Below, piece by piece: positions 18,046-27,367 of a DNA stretch of 64,000 bases (position 1 is its first letter; the number at the start of each line of letters is the position of its first letter). The notes beneath the pieces are model-generated. The model was not told where the DNA came from. It worked only from the letters and a program-made list of their open reading frames with translations, and made no database searches. Origin of the DNA: Microbacterium sp. (GTDB lineage Bacteria; Actinomycetota; Actinomycetes; Actinomycetales; Microbacteriaceae); contig NZ_JAPSHY010000019.1 in the NCBI RefSeq assembly GCF_031179285.1, forward strand, positions 1 through 64,000, written 5' to 3'. Made by a program: the position numbers and the translations under genes.

Positions 18046-19821
18046 GTGCCACGGAGAGCGCTTTCCCTCAGGATCGAGATCATCGACGGACGCCGCCCCG
18101 TCCGCACGGTCGTCAGATTGCTCGCCCGGCGTCCCGGCCGCATGGCGACGGCGATCGCGGCGTTCGCGCTTAAAGAGATCCCGATGTGGTTCCTCCCGGT
18201 GATCACCGCCGCTGTCATCGACATCGTCGCGGATCGCGGCGACGTGTCCGCCGTCCTGTGGTGGTTCGCGCTTGCGGCCGTCCTGCTCCTGCAGAACTAT
18301 CCCAACCACCTGCTGTACACCCGCAGCTTCATGACGGTGGTCCGAGACACCGGCGCCGAGCTCCGGGCCGCCCTGGCTGAACGCTTGCAGAGCCTGTCGA
18401 TCGGGTACCACACCCGCATGAGCTCGTCGATCGTCCAGACGAAGCTGGTGCGGGATGTCGAGAACATCGAGCTGATGCTGCAGCAGGTCGCGCACCCCCT
18501 GCTCTCGGCGATCATGGTGATCTCCGGTGCACTCGTGATGACGGCGCTGGCGGTACCGCAGTTCCTTCCTGTATATCTGCTCACCGTCCCGATCGCGATC
18601 GGCATCCGCTACGGCATGCGCAATCGATCGCGTGAGCGCAACGAAGTCTTCCGCCGCGAGGTCGAGACGCTGTCGGCCAGGGTCGGGGAGATGGCCGCGC
18701 TGATCCCCGTCACCCGCGCGCACGGCCTGGAGCAGACAGCGGTGCACCGGGTCTCGAAGGGAGCGGAGGGGGTGCGCCGAGCGGGGCTTCACCTGGACAT
18801 CCTCAACGGCCATGTGGCGTCCATCTCGTGGGTCACGATGCAGTTGCTCGGGGCAGGATGTCTCGTCCTCGCCGCCGTGTTCTCGCTCACCGGCATCCTG
18901 CCGATCTCGGCCGGCGAGGTGGTGCTGTTGTCGACCTACTTCACTCTGCTCACAGGCGGCCTGACCCAGCTGTTGATGCTGATCCCGGTCGCGACGCGCG
19001 GTCTGGAATCGGTGCGCTCGATCGCCGAGGTCATCGCCGAGCCCGACCTCGAGCACAACGCTGGTCGTCGGAAGGTCGATCGGGTATCCGGGCGCATCGT
19101 CCTGGAGCGGGCGAGCCATCGCTACCCGGGAGCGATCGAGGACGCGCTGCATGAGATAGACCTCGACATCGCCGCGGGGACGACGGTCGCTCTGGTCGGC
19201 TCATCCGGATCGGGAAAGTCGACCCTTCTCAACCTCGTGCTCGGATTCGTACGGCCCACCTCCGGTCGCATCCTCCTCGACGGCTCCGACATGCAGGAAC
19301 TCGACCTGCGCAGTGTTCGGAGGTTCGTCTCGGTCGTCCCGCAGGAGTCAGTGCTCTTCGAGGGCACGATCCGCGAGAACATCGCCTACGGGCTTGCAGG
19401 CGCCACCGACGCCCGCATCGAGCAGGCGCTGCGGGACGCGAATGCCTGGCAGTTCGTCCAAGAGCAACCGGACGGGTGGGACACGGTCGTCGGAGAGCGC
19501 GGAGCGCGCCTTTCCGGCGGCCAGCGCCAGAGGCTCGCGATCGCCCGGGCGCTGGTGCGCGACCCCCGCATCCTGCTGCTGGACGAGGCGACCAGCGCTC
19601 TCGATCCGGAGTCGGAGGAGCTGGTGAAGCAGGCGCTCGGACGACTCATGATCGGACGCACCACGTTCGTCGTCGCGCACCGGCTCTCGACCGTGCGGCG
19701 GGCGGACCGGATCATCGTGCTCGAACGGGGCCGGGTCGTCGAGCAGGGCACGCATGAGGACCTGTTGGCGGCGGGCGGCCGCTATGCTCATCTGCATCTC
19801 ACGCAGACAGGCCCCGCCTGA
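18046..19821 (+). CDS. ABC exporter, fused permease and ATPase
   Basis: 591 residues in the type IV exporter (half-transporter) layout: six membrane helices over residues about 30-310, then an ATPase with Walker A VGSSGSGKST (about 385), Q loop VPQESVLFEG, signature ARLSGGQRQRLAIARAL, Walker B ILLLDEATSALD and switch His in VVAHRLST. Works as a homodimer or with another half-transporter; none is encoded next to it, so homodimer is likelier. Substrate (lipid, drug or peptide) cannot be told. GTG start immediately after tRNA-Thr with a leaderless promoter. Confidence 0.92.
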   Translation: MPRRALSLRIEIIDGRRPVRTVVRLLARRPGRMATAIAAFALKEIPMWFLPVITAAVIDIVADRGDVSAVLWWFALAAVLLLQNYPNHLLYTRSFMTVVRDTGAELRAALAERLQSLSIGYHTRMSSSIVQTKLVRDVENIELMLQQVAHPLLSAIMVISGALVMTALAVPQFLPVYLLTVPIAIGIRYGMRNRSRERNEVFRREVETLSARVGEMAALIPVTRAHGLEQTAVHRVSKGAEGVRRAGLHLDILNGHVASISWVTMQLLGAGCLVLAAVFSLTGILPISAGEVVLLSTYFTLLTGGLTQLLMLIPVATRGLESVRSIAEVIAEPDLEHNAGRRKVDRVSGRIVLERASHRYPGAIEDALHEIDLDIAAGTTVALVGSSGSGKSTLLNLVLGFVRPTSGRILLDGSDMQELDLRSVRRFVSVVPQESVLFEGTIRENIAYGLAGATDARIEQALRDANAWQFVQEQPDGWDTVVGERGARLSGGQRQRLAIARALVRDPRILLLDEATSALDPESEELVKQALGRLMIGRTTFVVAHRLSTVRRADRIIVLERGRVVEQGTHEDLLAAGGRYAHLHLTQTGPA

Positions 19822-19966
19822 TCTCGCCGTGTGCAAGCCTGACCGCCGCCCTGGGACGGACCGCCGGGCGCGAGCGGGCTGAGGACTCCGCCCGCCACAT
19901 CACGACCGTGTGCCGCGCTTCGGCGTATGCTCGGGTGCCGGCCGGTGACAGAGACGGAGCACAGCC

Positions 19967-20818
19967 ATGACGACGCAGTCCGACGCGATACTCGCGGACC
20001 TGGCCGCCGAACTCTATGCAGGGTCGCTTTCAGACTTCACCACCGCGCGGAACGCGCGCGCGAAAGACACCGGCGACCGCGACCTCGCAGCCCAGATCCG
20101 CGCGCTGAAGAAGCCCTCGATCGCCGCGTGGGTGGTCAACGTGTTCTCGCGCGAACGGGCGGGGGAACTCGGCGAGGTCCTCGAACTCGCTGCGGAGTTG
20201 CGCGAGGCGCAGGGCGATCTCGATGCCGCAGCGCTCGCCAAGCTCGGACGCGAGCGCCGCGCCCTCACGAATCGTCTCGCCGAACGGGCGGCCGAACTCG
20301 GACGCGCGCGCGGTGAGAAGATCACCCCGGGCACGCTCGAGGCGGTCAGGCAGACGATCGCGGCCGCGTTCTTCGATGAGGATGCGGCGACGGCCGTCGC
20401 CTCCGGGCGGCTGATCCGTGAACTGGAACCGTCCGACAGCTATCCGCTCGAACTCATCGTCGGCGGTGGTCTTCCCGAGGCCCCGGCGCCCGCTCCGCAA
20501 CCGGTCGACGAAGTGCGCGCTCGCAGGGAACGTCGCCAGGCGGAACGGACGCTCCGCGAGGCGGAGAAAGACCTCGCGGCCGCCGAGAAGGATCGGGCGA
20601 CGGCGGACCGGGAGAGGCGTAGTGCCTCCGAACGCTCGGAGCAGCTCGCGGCGCACATCGAAGAACTGGAGGCCGAACTCACCCGAGCGCGGAAGGATGC
20701 CGAGAAGGCGACCTCTGCGCTCACCGCTGCCGAGAAGGCGCAGGCGTCCGCCGGCGAGCGGGTCACGGCCGCTGAGCGCGCGGTGGCGGATGCGCAGAGC
20801 GCTCTGGACGAGTTGTAG
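19967..20818 (+). CDS. coiled-coil protein of unknown function
   Basis: 283 residues. The N-terminal 130 residues are helical with the recognisable stretch ALKKPSIAAWVVN, shared with uncharacterised actinobacterial proteins. The middle has a Pro-rich hinge (PEAPAPAPQPVDE), and residues about 190-283 form a continuous Ala/Glu/Lys/Arg-rich coiled coil. No signal peptide or membrane segment, so cytosolic. A TATGCT -10-like box lies at 19925-19930. The 145 bases before it hold nothing else recognisable. No function can be assigned. Confidence 0.75.
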   Translation: MTTQSDAILADLAAELYAGSLSDFTTARNARAKDTGDRDLAAQIRALKKPSIAAWVVNVFSRERAGELGEVLELAAELREAQGDLDAAALAKLGRERRALTNRLAERAAELGRARGEKITPGTLEAVRQTIAAAFFDEDAATAVASGRLIRELEPSDSYPLELIVGGGLPEAPAPAPQPVDEVRARRERRQAERTLREAEKDLAAAEKDRATADRERRSASERSEQLAAHIEELEAELTRARKDAEKATSALTAAEKAQASAGERVTAAERAVADAQSALDEL

Positions 20819-20907
20819 GCGTCCGCGGAGGCTCGCACGCGGTGACCAGGATCATCCGCCAGCCCAGGATCCCCCGGGCCCGGCCAGATCGTCCGGCCCG
20901 ACCAGGA

Positions 20908-21603
20908 TCACCTGGTCGGTGACGACGAACCACCGCCGACGAGACCGAGCCGGTGCGCGAGGATCACCGCATGGATGCGGTCGCGCGCTCCGATCTTCAT
21001 CAGCACGCGCCCGACATGCGTCTTCACCGTCGATTCGCTGACGTAGAGGTGCTGGCCGATCTCAGCGTTCGTCAGGCCGCGGCCGATGGCGAGGAACACA
21101 TCGCGCTCCCGTTCCGTGAGTGCCGCGGTGATGGTGGCCTCTTCGGCGTCCGTTGCTGACGGCGTCGCTCCGAGGTGGGGCGCGACGTGCTCGAGCAGCG
21201 CACGTGTGATGCGAGGGGAGAGCGCGGCATCGCCGCGGTGCACCGCGCGGATGGCCGAGATCATCTCGTGTCGTTGCGCGTCTTTCAACAAAAACCCGCT
21301 GGCACCTGCGCGGATCGCCCCGAATGCGTACTCGTCGAGATCGAAGGTCGTCAGCACGAGCACCCGGGTCCGCGGGTGCTCGCGCACGATCGCCTCCGTG
21401 GCGGCGATGCCGTCGAGCCCCGGCATCCGGATGTCCATCAGCACGATGTCCGGCGTCGTCGCGGCCGTCTGACTGATCGCCGCACGACCGTCGCCCGCCT
21501 CACCGACCACGACGATGTCGCTCTCGGCCTCGAGCACCATCCGGAATCCCAGCCGGATGAGCTCCTGGTCGTCGACGAGCAGGACGCGGATGGTCTCGGT
21601 CAT
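20908..21603 (-). CDS. response regulator, NarL/LuxR family
   Basis: 231 residues. Receiver (about 1-120) with Asp11-Asp12, phospho-acceptor Asp in IVLMDIRMPGLDG and KDAQRHEM. C-terminal LuxR-type HTH with LTERERDVFLAIGRGLTNAEI and VSESTVKTHVGRVL. Last gene of a four-gene operon: ABC ATPase, ABC permease, histidine kinase, response regulator; overlaps the kinase by four bases. Probably activates the operon in response to a compound that the transporter exports or whose damage it relieves. Confidence 0.94.
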   Translation of the reverse strand: MTETIRVLLVDDQELIRLGFRMVLEAESDIVVVGEAGDGRAAISQTAATTPDIVLMDIRMPGLDGIAATEAIVREHPRTRVLVLTTFDLDEYAFGAIRAGASGFLLKDAQRHEMISAIRAVHRGDAALSPRITRALLEHVAPHLGATPSATDAEEATITAALTERERDVFLAIGRGLTNAEIGQHLYVSESTVKTHVGRVLMKIGARDRIHAVILAHRLGLVGGGSSSPTR

Positions 21604-22877
21604 GGCAGGGTCTCCTTCAACTCATCCGCCGGGCGGTGGCCGGGTCCGCCGGTGGGAAGCTCGGCATGCAGCAGCCACCGGCCGCCCTCGGCCGGTCCGG
21701 CGCTCAGCGAGCCGCCCACGTGGGCTGCTCGCTCTCTCAAGCCGCGCAGGCCGAAGCCCGCGGTTCCCGTGGGGCCGGTCGCTGCGTCGTTGATGATCTC
21801 GATGGAGACGGATTCCGGCGCGTAGTCCAGCCGCACCGCGATGGTCGTCGCGGTCGGGGCATGCCGCATCGCGTTCGTCACGCCTTCCTGCACGATTCTG
21901 CCGACGGCGTGGCGGACGACGGGAGAGAGGTCGGCGTGGCCGGTGACGGTCAGCACCGCGGGGTAGCCGGCGCGTTGCGCCGTCTCGACGGTGTCGCGCG
22001 GAGAGGCGGGCTCCAGCGGCGCGAGGGGCAGCGGCGAATCGTCGTCGCGCAGCACGCCCAGCATGGCGCGCATCTCGGCCAGGGCGCTGCGGGCGGCGGC
22101 CGCACTCGCGGTGGCCGCCGTGCGTGCTTTCTGCTGATCGGCGGTGGCTGCGGCTCCCTCCGAGAGAGCGACGATCACGGTCAGCGAATGTGAGACGATG
22201 TCGTGCATCTCGCGAGCGATGCGCGCCCGTTCCGCGGCGGCGGCGAGCTGCGCCTGCTGGTCTCTCTCCACCAAAAGCTGCCTGGAACGGTCGATCACCG
22301 CCTCGAGATAGCGCCGCCGGCCGCCGACGTTGACCCCGATCAGGGATCCGATCAGGCCGAGGACGGTCTCTCCGAGCACGGCGTTGGCGGCGATCTGGAA
22401 TGTGATGGCTCCGCTGCGCTCCAGCGCGAAGGCGATGATCGTGAGCGAGACGATGCCGATGCCGAAGCCTCGCCAGCATGCCCGGGATGACCGGTAGACA
22501 GCGAGCGAATAGCTCGTCACCAGCAGCAGCGGCCCGCCGACGGCCACCCCGAACGCGAGGTACAGGACCGAGACGGCGAAGCCCGCGACGAACGCGGCGA
22601 CCGGCCACTGCCGACGCCGGAGCAGCAGCGCGCATGCGACGACCACGACGACCGGCAGCAAGACCCGAGCCCCGATCGAGGCGACGTCCGCGCCGGACGC
22701 CCGTGGCGAGACGGTCGCCGCGGGAGTCAACGACAACAGCAGGCAGGTCAGGGCGATGAGCACGTCCGAGAAGACCGGATGCCGCGCCCAGAAGCGCCGG
22801 ATCACGCCGGGCGGACGCGGCAGCCGCAGCTCCTCGTCCTCGCGGACGGAGTCGCTGCGGCTGTGCGGTTGCCTCAC
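21600..22877 (-). CDS. sensor histidine kinase, HisKA_3 (NarX/DesK-like)
   Basis: 425 residues. About five or six membrane helices in residues 30-165, a linker, then the dimerisation/phospho-acceptor helix with His in ARIAREMHDIVSHSL, and a degenerate-looking HATPase region ending in GTAGFGLRGLRERAAHVGG. There is no extracytoplasmic sensing domain, typical of kinases that sense with their membrane part or through the partner ABC transporter. GTG start; ten bases downstream of the permease gene and overlapping the response regulator by four. Confidence 0.92.
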   Translation of the reverse strand: MRQPHSRSDSVREDEELRLPRPPGVIRRFWARHPVFSDVLIALTCLLLSLTPAATVSPRASGADVASIGARVLLPVVVVVACALLLRRRQWPVAAFVAGFAVSVLYLAFGVAVGGPLLLVTSYSLAVYRSSRACWRGFGIGIVSLTIIAFALERSGAITFQIAANAVLGETVLGLIGSLIGVNVGGRRRYLEAVIDRSRQLLVERDQQAQLAAAAERARIAREMHDIVSHSLTVIVALSEGAAATADQQKARTAATASAAAARSALAEMRAMLGVLRDDDSPLPLAPLEPASPRDTVETAQRAGYPAVLTVTGHADLSPVVRHAVGRIVQEGVTNAMRHAPTATTIAVRLDYAPESVSIEIINDAATGPTGTAGFGLRGLRERAAHVGGSLSAGPAEGGRWLLHAELPTGGPGHRPADELKETLP

Positions 22878-22887
22878 GCGCTCGACT

Positions 22888-23700
22888 TTACGCGTCGCGG
22901 GTGCGCAGCACGGCCCATGCCGACAGCATCCCCGCGCCCACCCAGCCGGCCAGCGTCAGGTACGCCACGGGCTCGTCCAGGCCCCAGCCGCTTTCGGGCA
23001 TGATCGCGCTCTGCGCGGCCGACATCGGCAGGTACTGGCTGAGGTCCGCGATCCACGACCACGCCGGGTCGGGCGTGGCGAACAGGCTCGCGACGATCGG
23101 AAGCACGAACAGCAGGCCGACGGTCGCGGCGATCGCGCCCGCTCCGGAACGGAGGATGAATCCGAACGCGACGCCGATGAGGGCGAACACCGACATCGAC
23201 AGCGAAGCCGCGAGCAGCGGGACGAACGATGCGGCCGGGTCGCCCCAGTCGATCGGCTGGTCCCTGCCCGCCATGATCGGCGAGGCGGCGAGAGCTGCGG
23301 CCAGGAAGATCAGGAACGAGGTGACGAACAGGAACACCGCCGTCATGAGCGCCTTGGCCGCGAGGACCGAACCGCGAACGGGATCGGCTGTGAGCGTGGA
23401 GCGGATCATGCCGGTCGAGTACTCGCCCGTGACGACGATGACCCCGAGAACACCGGCGAGCAGCATCGTGAACTGGATGGGGGAGACGGCCGCCCGGATC
23501 GCTCCGAAGTCAGGCGCGTTCACGGTCTGGGCGATGAGCAGCGCGATGCCGATCGTGATCAACGCGGTCACTCCGATCGACCACCAGGTGGAGCGGAGCG
23601 TGGCGAGCTTGATCCACTCTCCGCGCAGCGATCGCAGGAACGTGAGCCGGTGGGGCGTCACCGCCGTAGTGCGGCGGGCGGGTGCGGTGGCGGTGGTCAT
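22888..23700 (-). CDS. ABC transporter permease, ABC-2 type
   Basis: 270 residues with six predicted membrane helices; the cytosolic N-terminus carries FLRSLRGEWIKLATLRSTWW, the coupling-helix region typical of ABC-2 permeases, and VTGEYSTGMIRSTL follows. It pairs with the ATPase gene directly upstream, whose stop overlaps this start by four bases. Together with the kinase-regulator pair downstream it resembles modules involved in antimicrobial resistance or envelope stress. Confidence 0.9.
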   Translation of the reverse strand: MTTATAPARRTTAVTPHRLTFLRSLRGEWIKLATLRSTWWSIGVTALITIGIALLIAQTVNAPDFGAIRAAVSPIQFTMLLAGVLGVIVVTGEYSTGMIRSTLTADPVRGSVLAAKALMTAVFLFVTSFLIFLAAALAASPIMAGRDQPIDWGDPAASFVPLLAASLSMSVFALIGVAFGFILRSGAGAIAATVGLLFVLPIVASLFATPDPAWSWIADLSQYLPMSAAQSAIMPESGWGLDEPVAYLTLAGWVGAGMLSAWAVLRTRDA

Positions 23701-24608
23701 GAGATCTCCTTCGTGCGGTACTCCACCGAATCGCCGGTGAGGGCGAGGTAGGCGTCTTCGAGCGATCCGGTGATCGGCGTCAGCTCGTGCAGGGGGATCC
23801 CCTGCTCTGCGGCGATGTCGCCGATGCGGGATGCGGGCAGGCCGACGACGTCGACCGTCTCGGGGCTCGTGCTCACGATCTCGGTCGCGGGGCCGGCGAC
23901 GGCCGAGACGAGATCGCTGAGGCGCGGGCTGCGCACCCGCACGGTCGTGGTCGTCCAGGCGCGCACGAGTTCTTCGAGCGGCGCGTCCGCGAGCACCTTG
24001 CCCCGACCCATCACGATGACGTGGTCGGCGGTCTGGGCCATCTCGCTCATCAGATGACTCGAGAGCAGCACCGTGCGCCCGTCGGCCGCGGCACGCCGGA
24101 CGAACTGGCGCACCCAGCGCACACCCTCGGGGTCGAGCCCGTTCACCGGTTCGTCGAGGATCAGCGTGTGCGGGTCGCCGAGCAGGGCCGAGGCGATACC
24201 GAGCCGCTGCCCCATGCCGAGTGAGAACTTGCCCGCCCGCTTGCGGGCGACCGAGCCGATACCCGCGAGCTCGATCACCTCATCCACGCGGGAGAGCGGG
24301 ATGCCGTGGGTCGCTGCCATTGCGCGCAGATGATTCCTGGCCGTGCGCCCGGTGTGCACCGCTTTGGCGTCCAGCAGCACCCCCACCTCGGTGAGCGGCG
24401 CGCGCAGGTGCCGGTACTCGCGACCGGCAACGGTCGCGCGGCCGGCCGTCGGTCGATCGAGACCCACGATCATGCGCATCGTCGTCGACTTCCCGGCACC
24501 GTTGGGCCCGAGGAACCCGGTCACCGTTCCCGGCTTCACCGTGAACGACACGTCCTGGACTGCTGTCTTGTCTCCGAACCTCTTGGTGAGGCCTTCCGCT
24601 GTGATCAT
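23697..24608 (-). CDS. ABC transporter ATP-binding protein
   Basis: 303 residues. Walker A GPNGAGKST (about 34-42), signature FSLGMGQRLGIASALL, Walker B TLILDEPVNGLD, switch His in SSHLMSEMA. The C-terminal 80 residues are the extension usual for drug-type ABC-2 ATPases. First gene of the operon; the promoter must lie in 24609-24700. Substrate unknown. Confidence 0.93.
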   Translation of the reverse strand: MITAEGLTKRFGDKTAVQDVSFTVKPGTVTGFLGPNGAGKSTTMRMIVGLDRPTAGRATVAGREYRHLRAPLTEVGVLLDAKAVHTGRTARNHLRAMAATHGIPLSRVDEVIELAGIGSVARKRAGKFSLGMGQRLGIASALLGDPHTLILDEPVNGLDPEGVRWVRQFVRRAAADGRTVLLSSHLMSEMAQTADHVIVMGRGKVLADAPLEELVRAWTTTTVRVRSPRLSDLVSAVAGPATEIVSTSPETVDVVGLPASRIGDIAAEQGIPLHELTPITGSLEDAYLALTGDSVEYRTKEIS

Positions 24609-24700
24609 GTCTCGACGCTACGGAGGAGCCGGCGTACCCCGCGTCCTCCCGCGGTACCGACTCCGGCCCCCGACATGGCACCGCCGGACGATCGATCCGG

Positions 24701-25327
24701 TCAGTCGCGCGCTCGAGCGCTGACGCGAGCGGCCACCTCATCCGACGCGATGATGGCCTCGTCGATGATCTCCCGCGTCGGCTCGGCGGTGAGCCAGTCG
24801 TGGCTGAGGGATGCGGGGATCAGCAGCGGCATCCGGTCGTGCAGCTCAGCCAGGTGATCAGGTGCCGGCCTCATCACGATCGAGTAGCAGGTGAACCACG
24901 CGCCGTCCGCGGCTCTGCCCCGCTGCGTCACGGCGGCCATGCCGAACAATGCCCCGTCGTCGACGAGGAACTCGTGCCAGATCCGTTGCGGCTTCTGCAT
25001 CTCGTACCACCTGGTCGCCGGCACGATGGCGCGGGTCTTCAGCCCACCTGGACGGTCTTGCAGCCGCTCGGAACGCGTGTTGATGGAGGGGAACTTCGAC
25101 GGCTCACCGCCGATCAGGAAGCCCCACCATGCCGGTTCGATCACCGGCGCCTCGTCGGGCTGGACGACGATGGGGTTGAGGTTGCGCAGATTCTTGCCGG
25201 TGGGACGCAGGGTTTCGCCCGCGTTCTGCTCCGCCCAGACACGCAGGCCCTCGAGGACGCTCTCGTCGGCGGCAGCGATGAACTCGGAGTCGGTGAACCG
25301 GGGATCAAGGCCATAGCTCGCGCACAT
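24701..25327 (-). CDS. SOS response-associated peptidase (SRAP/HMCES-YedK family)
   Basis: 208 residues. The initiator Met is followed by Cys2 (MCASYGLDP), the residue that, after Met removal, forms a thiazolidine crosslink with abasic sites in single-stranded DNA. Other family residues: Asn in INTRSE, Glu in TRWYEM, His in LHDRMPLLI. Protects stalled forks at abasic sites. A longer open frame exists upstream but Cys2 fixes the start at 25327; a TACGCT box six bases upstream indicates a leaderless transcript. Divergent from the DMT transporter gene. Confidence 0.94.
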   Translation of the reverse strand: MCASYGLDPRFTDSEFIAAADESVLEGLRVWAEQNAGETLRPTGKNLRNLNPIVVQPDEAPVIEPAWWGFLIGGEPSKFPSINTRSERLQDRPGGLKTRAIVPATRWYEMQKPQRIWHEFLVDDGALFGMAAVTQRGRAADGAWFTCYSIVMRPAPDHLAELHDRMPLLIPASLSHDWLTAEPTREIIDEAIIASDEVAARVSARARD

Positions 25328-25333
25328 GCCGCC

Positions 25334-25339
25334 AGCGTA
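25334..25339 (-). promoter_or_regulatory. -10 element of leaderless SRAP gene
   Basis: On the minus strand TACGCT, six bases before the ATG at 25327. Confidence 0.5.
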
Positions 25340-25381
25340 GCCCCGGCTCCCGACATCCCGAAGCGCTTGCGTGGCCTCGGG

Positions 25382-25387
25382 TAGGGT
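25382..25387 (+). promoter_or_regulatory. -10 element of the DMT transporter gene
   Basis: TAGGGT, seven bases before the GTG start at 25395. Confidence 0.45.
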
Positions 25388-25394
25388 CGAGGGA

Positions 25395-26339
25395 GTGACC
25401 GACAAGCGCCCCCTGTCCGCCCCCGCGGCCCTCGGCGGGGCCGTCGCCATCGGCGCGATGACGGCGATCCAGGCGCGGATCAACGGTGTTCTCGGAATGC
25501 GGATCGACGATGGCGTCCTCGCCGGGCTCATCTCGTTCGCCGTCGGCCTCGCGGCGCTTGCCGCGGTGATCCCATGGTTTCCGGCAGCCCGACGCGGAGC
25601 GTCGCGATTGTGGACCGGCATCCGGCGGCGGACGATTCCCGCCTGGATGCTGCTCGGCGGTGCCTGCGGTGCGGTGACCGTGTCGACGCAGGGCGTCACC
25701 GCCGGGGTGCTCGGCGTCTCGCTGTTCACCGTCGGCGTCGTGGCAGGGCAGACCCTGCATGGGCTGGTGCTGGACCGCATCGGCTTCGGTCCGGCCGGCG
25801 TCGTCGCCGTCACTCCCGGCCGTGTGCTCGGTGGCGCGCTCGCGCTGGCAGCCGTCGGGATCTCCCTGAGCGGCGACGTCCTCGCCACCGCACCGCTGTG
25901 GATGCTCCTGCTGCCCTTCGCCGCCGGCGTGGGCATCGCCTGGCAGGCTGCCACCAACGGCCGTCTCGCACAGCGGGTGGGGTCGCCGATCGCGGCCACC
26001 CTCACGAGTTTCATCGCCGGTACCGTCGCGCTGCTGCTGGCATCCGCCGTGAGTGTCGCGGTGCACGGGCTGCCCGCGGCACTGCCGTCGGAGCCGTGGC
26101 TGTACCTCGGCGGCTTCCTCGGATTCGCCTACATCCTGCTGGGTGCCGTGATCGTCGGGCACAGCGGCGTGCTGCTGCTCGGACTCGGCTCGGTGCTGGG
26201 GCAGCTGACCTGCTCCGTCATCATCGATCTGGTGTGGCCGGCGGCAGCGGGGCCCGCGCTCTGGCAGATCATCGCGATGGTCCTCGTGGCGGGGGCGTCC
26301 GTTGTCGTCGCTGTCGTCCCGCGACGTCGCCGCACGTGA
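25395..26339 (+). CDS. DMT family transporter, DUF606-type repeat
   Basis: 314 residues with about ten membrane helices in two homologous halves; each half starts with a GxxxAxQxxxNGxLxxRxG-like stretch (AIQARINGVLGMRIDDG and AWQAATNGRLAQRVGSP). This is the inverted/tandem repeat of DUF606 (YdcZ-like) carriers. Substrate unknown. GTG start seven bases after the -10. Confidence 0.85.
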   Translation: MTDKRPLSAPAALGGAVAIGAMTAIQARINGVLGMRIDDGVLAGLISFAVGLAALAAVIPWFPAARRGASRLWTGIRRRTIPAWMLLGGACGAVTVSTQGVTAGVLGVSLFTVGVVAGQTLHGLVLDRIGFGPAGVVAVTPGRVLGGALALAAVGISLSGDVLATAPLWMLLLPFAAGVGIAWQAATNGRLAQRVGSPIAATLTSFIAGTVALLLASAVSVAVHGLPAALPSEPWLYLGGFLGFAYILLGAVIVGHSGVLLLGLGSVLGQLTCSVIIDLVWPAAAGPALWQIIAMVLVAGASVVVAVVPRRRRT

Positions 26340-26345
26340 TCGGAT

Positions 26346-26894
26346 TTACTTCTTCGTCTTCCTGGGCATGCGGGTGACGAGTTTGCGCGCGTCGACCGCC
26401 TTGCGGCGTCCCGGCCGTTTCCCGGAGGGCTTGCCGCCGACGTAGAGCCAGCCCAGCAGTTCCTCGTTCTTCGAAAGGCCGTGCGCCTTCGCCACGGGCT
26501 TGGAGCGGGTGTAGTGCCCGGTGCGCCAGATGACTCCCCAGCCGGCTTCGTCCAGCAGCAGGCTGAGCACGTGGGCGACGCCGGAGGCGACCGCCTCCTG
26601 CTCCCACCGCGGCACCTTCTCGCTCTTCCGATATGCCGCGACGACGGCGATGAGCAGCGGCGCGCGCAACGGCTTCGACGACGGCGACGTGTCGCCCTGT
26701 GCCTTGGCGATCGCGGTTCCGAGCACCTCGCGGTCCGCCCCGCGCATCTCGATCAGTCGCCATGGCTGAAGCGACGAGTGATCGGCGACGCGTCCGGCTG
26801 CGGCGACGAGGGTCAGCAGCTCCTCGTGGGTCGGAGCGTCGTCGGTGACCTTGGACCAGGACTGCCGCGCCCGGACGGCGTCCAGCGCGCTCAC
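26346..26894 (-). CDS. nitroreductase family protein
   Basis: 182 residues. FMN-binding nitroreductase fold: ARQSWSKV near the start, ADHSSLQPWRLIEM (the usual sxxNxQPWrf motif with Leu-Gln-Pro-Trp), AGWGVIWRTGHY and ELLGWLYVGGKP. Lys/Arg-rich C-terminus. Likely NAD(P)H-dependent reduction of nitro or quinone compounds; substrate unknown. GTG start overlaps the msrB stop by four bases, so the two are co-translated. Confidence 0.88.
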   Translation of the reverse strand: MSALDAVRARQSWSKVTDDAPTHEELLTLVAAAGRVADHSSLQPWRLIEMRGADREVLGTAIAKAQGDTSPSSKPLRAPLLIAVVAAYRKSEKVPRWEQEAVASGVAHVLSLLLDEAGWGVIWRTGHYTRSKPVAKAHGLSKNEELLGWLYVGGKPSGKRPGRRKAVDARKLVTRMPRKTKK

Positions 26895-27295
26895 GACTCG
26901 TCTGGCGTGAAGTTCAGCGCGATCGAGTTCATGCAGTAGCGGTCTCCGGTCGGGGTGCCGAACCCGTCGGGGAAGACGTGGCCGAGGTGGGAGCCGCAGT
27001 TCGCGCAGCGCACCTCGGTGCGCACCATCCCGAGGGTCGTGTCCTCGATGAGCTCGACCGCCTCGGGCCTGATGGACTCATAGAAGCTCGGCCAGCCGCA
27101 GCCGGAATCGAATTTCGTCCCGCTCTTGAACAGCTCCGCGTCGCATGCGCCGCAGGTGTAGAGCCCGCCGCGCTCCTCATCCAGCAGCTCACCGGTCCAG
27201 GCGCGCTCGGTCGCGGCCTGGCGCAGCACGGCGTACTGCTCGTCGCCGAGTTCTCGGCGCCACTCGTCTTCCGTCTTGTTCACGCTGTACGTCAT
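26891..27295 (-). CDS. msrB: peptide-methionine (R)-S-oxide reductase
   Basis: 134 residues. Reduces Met-R-sulfoxide in proteins. Zinc ligands Cys48, Cys51, Cys97 and Cys100; catalytic Cys121 in GDRYCMNS; GCGWPSFYE substrate-binding region. RBS GAGGAGGACGC just before the ATG. Forms an operon with the nitroreductase. Confidence 0.96.
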   Translation of the reverse strand: MTYSVNKTEDEWRRELGDEQYAVLRQAATERAWTGELLDEERGGLYTCGACDAELFKSGTKFDSGCGWPSFYESIRPEAVELIEDTTLGMVRTEVRCANCGSHLGHVFPDGFGTPTGDRYCMNSIALNFTPDES

Positions 27296-27367
27296 GCGTC
27301 CTCCTCGTTCACCTCCATTGTCTCGCGTCTCGGAGGCAGAGCGCGCGCGCCGAGGGAGAATGGGCAC

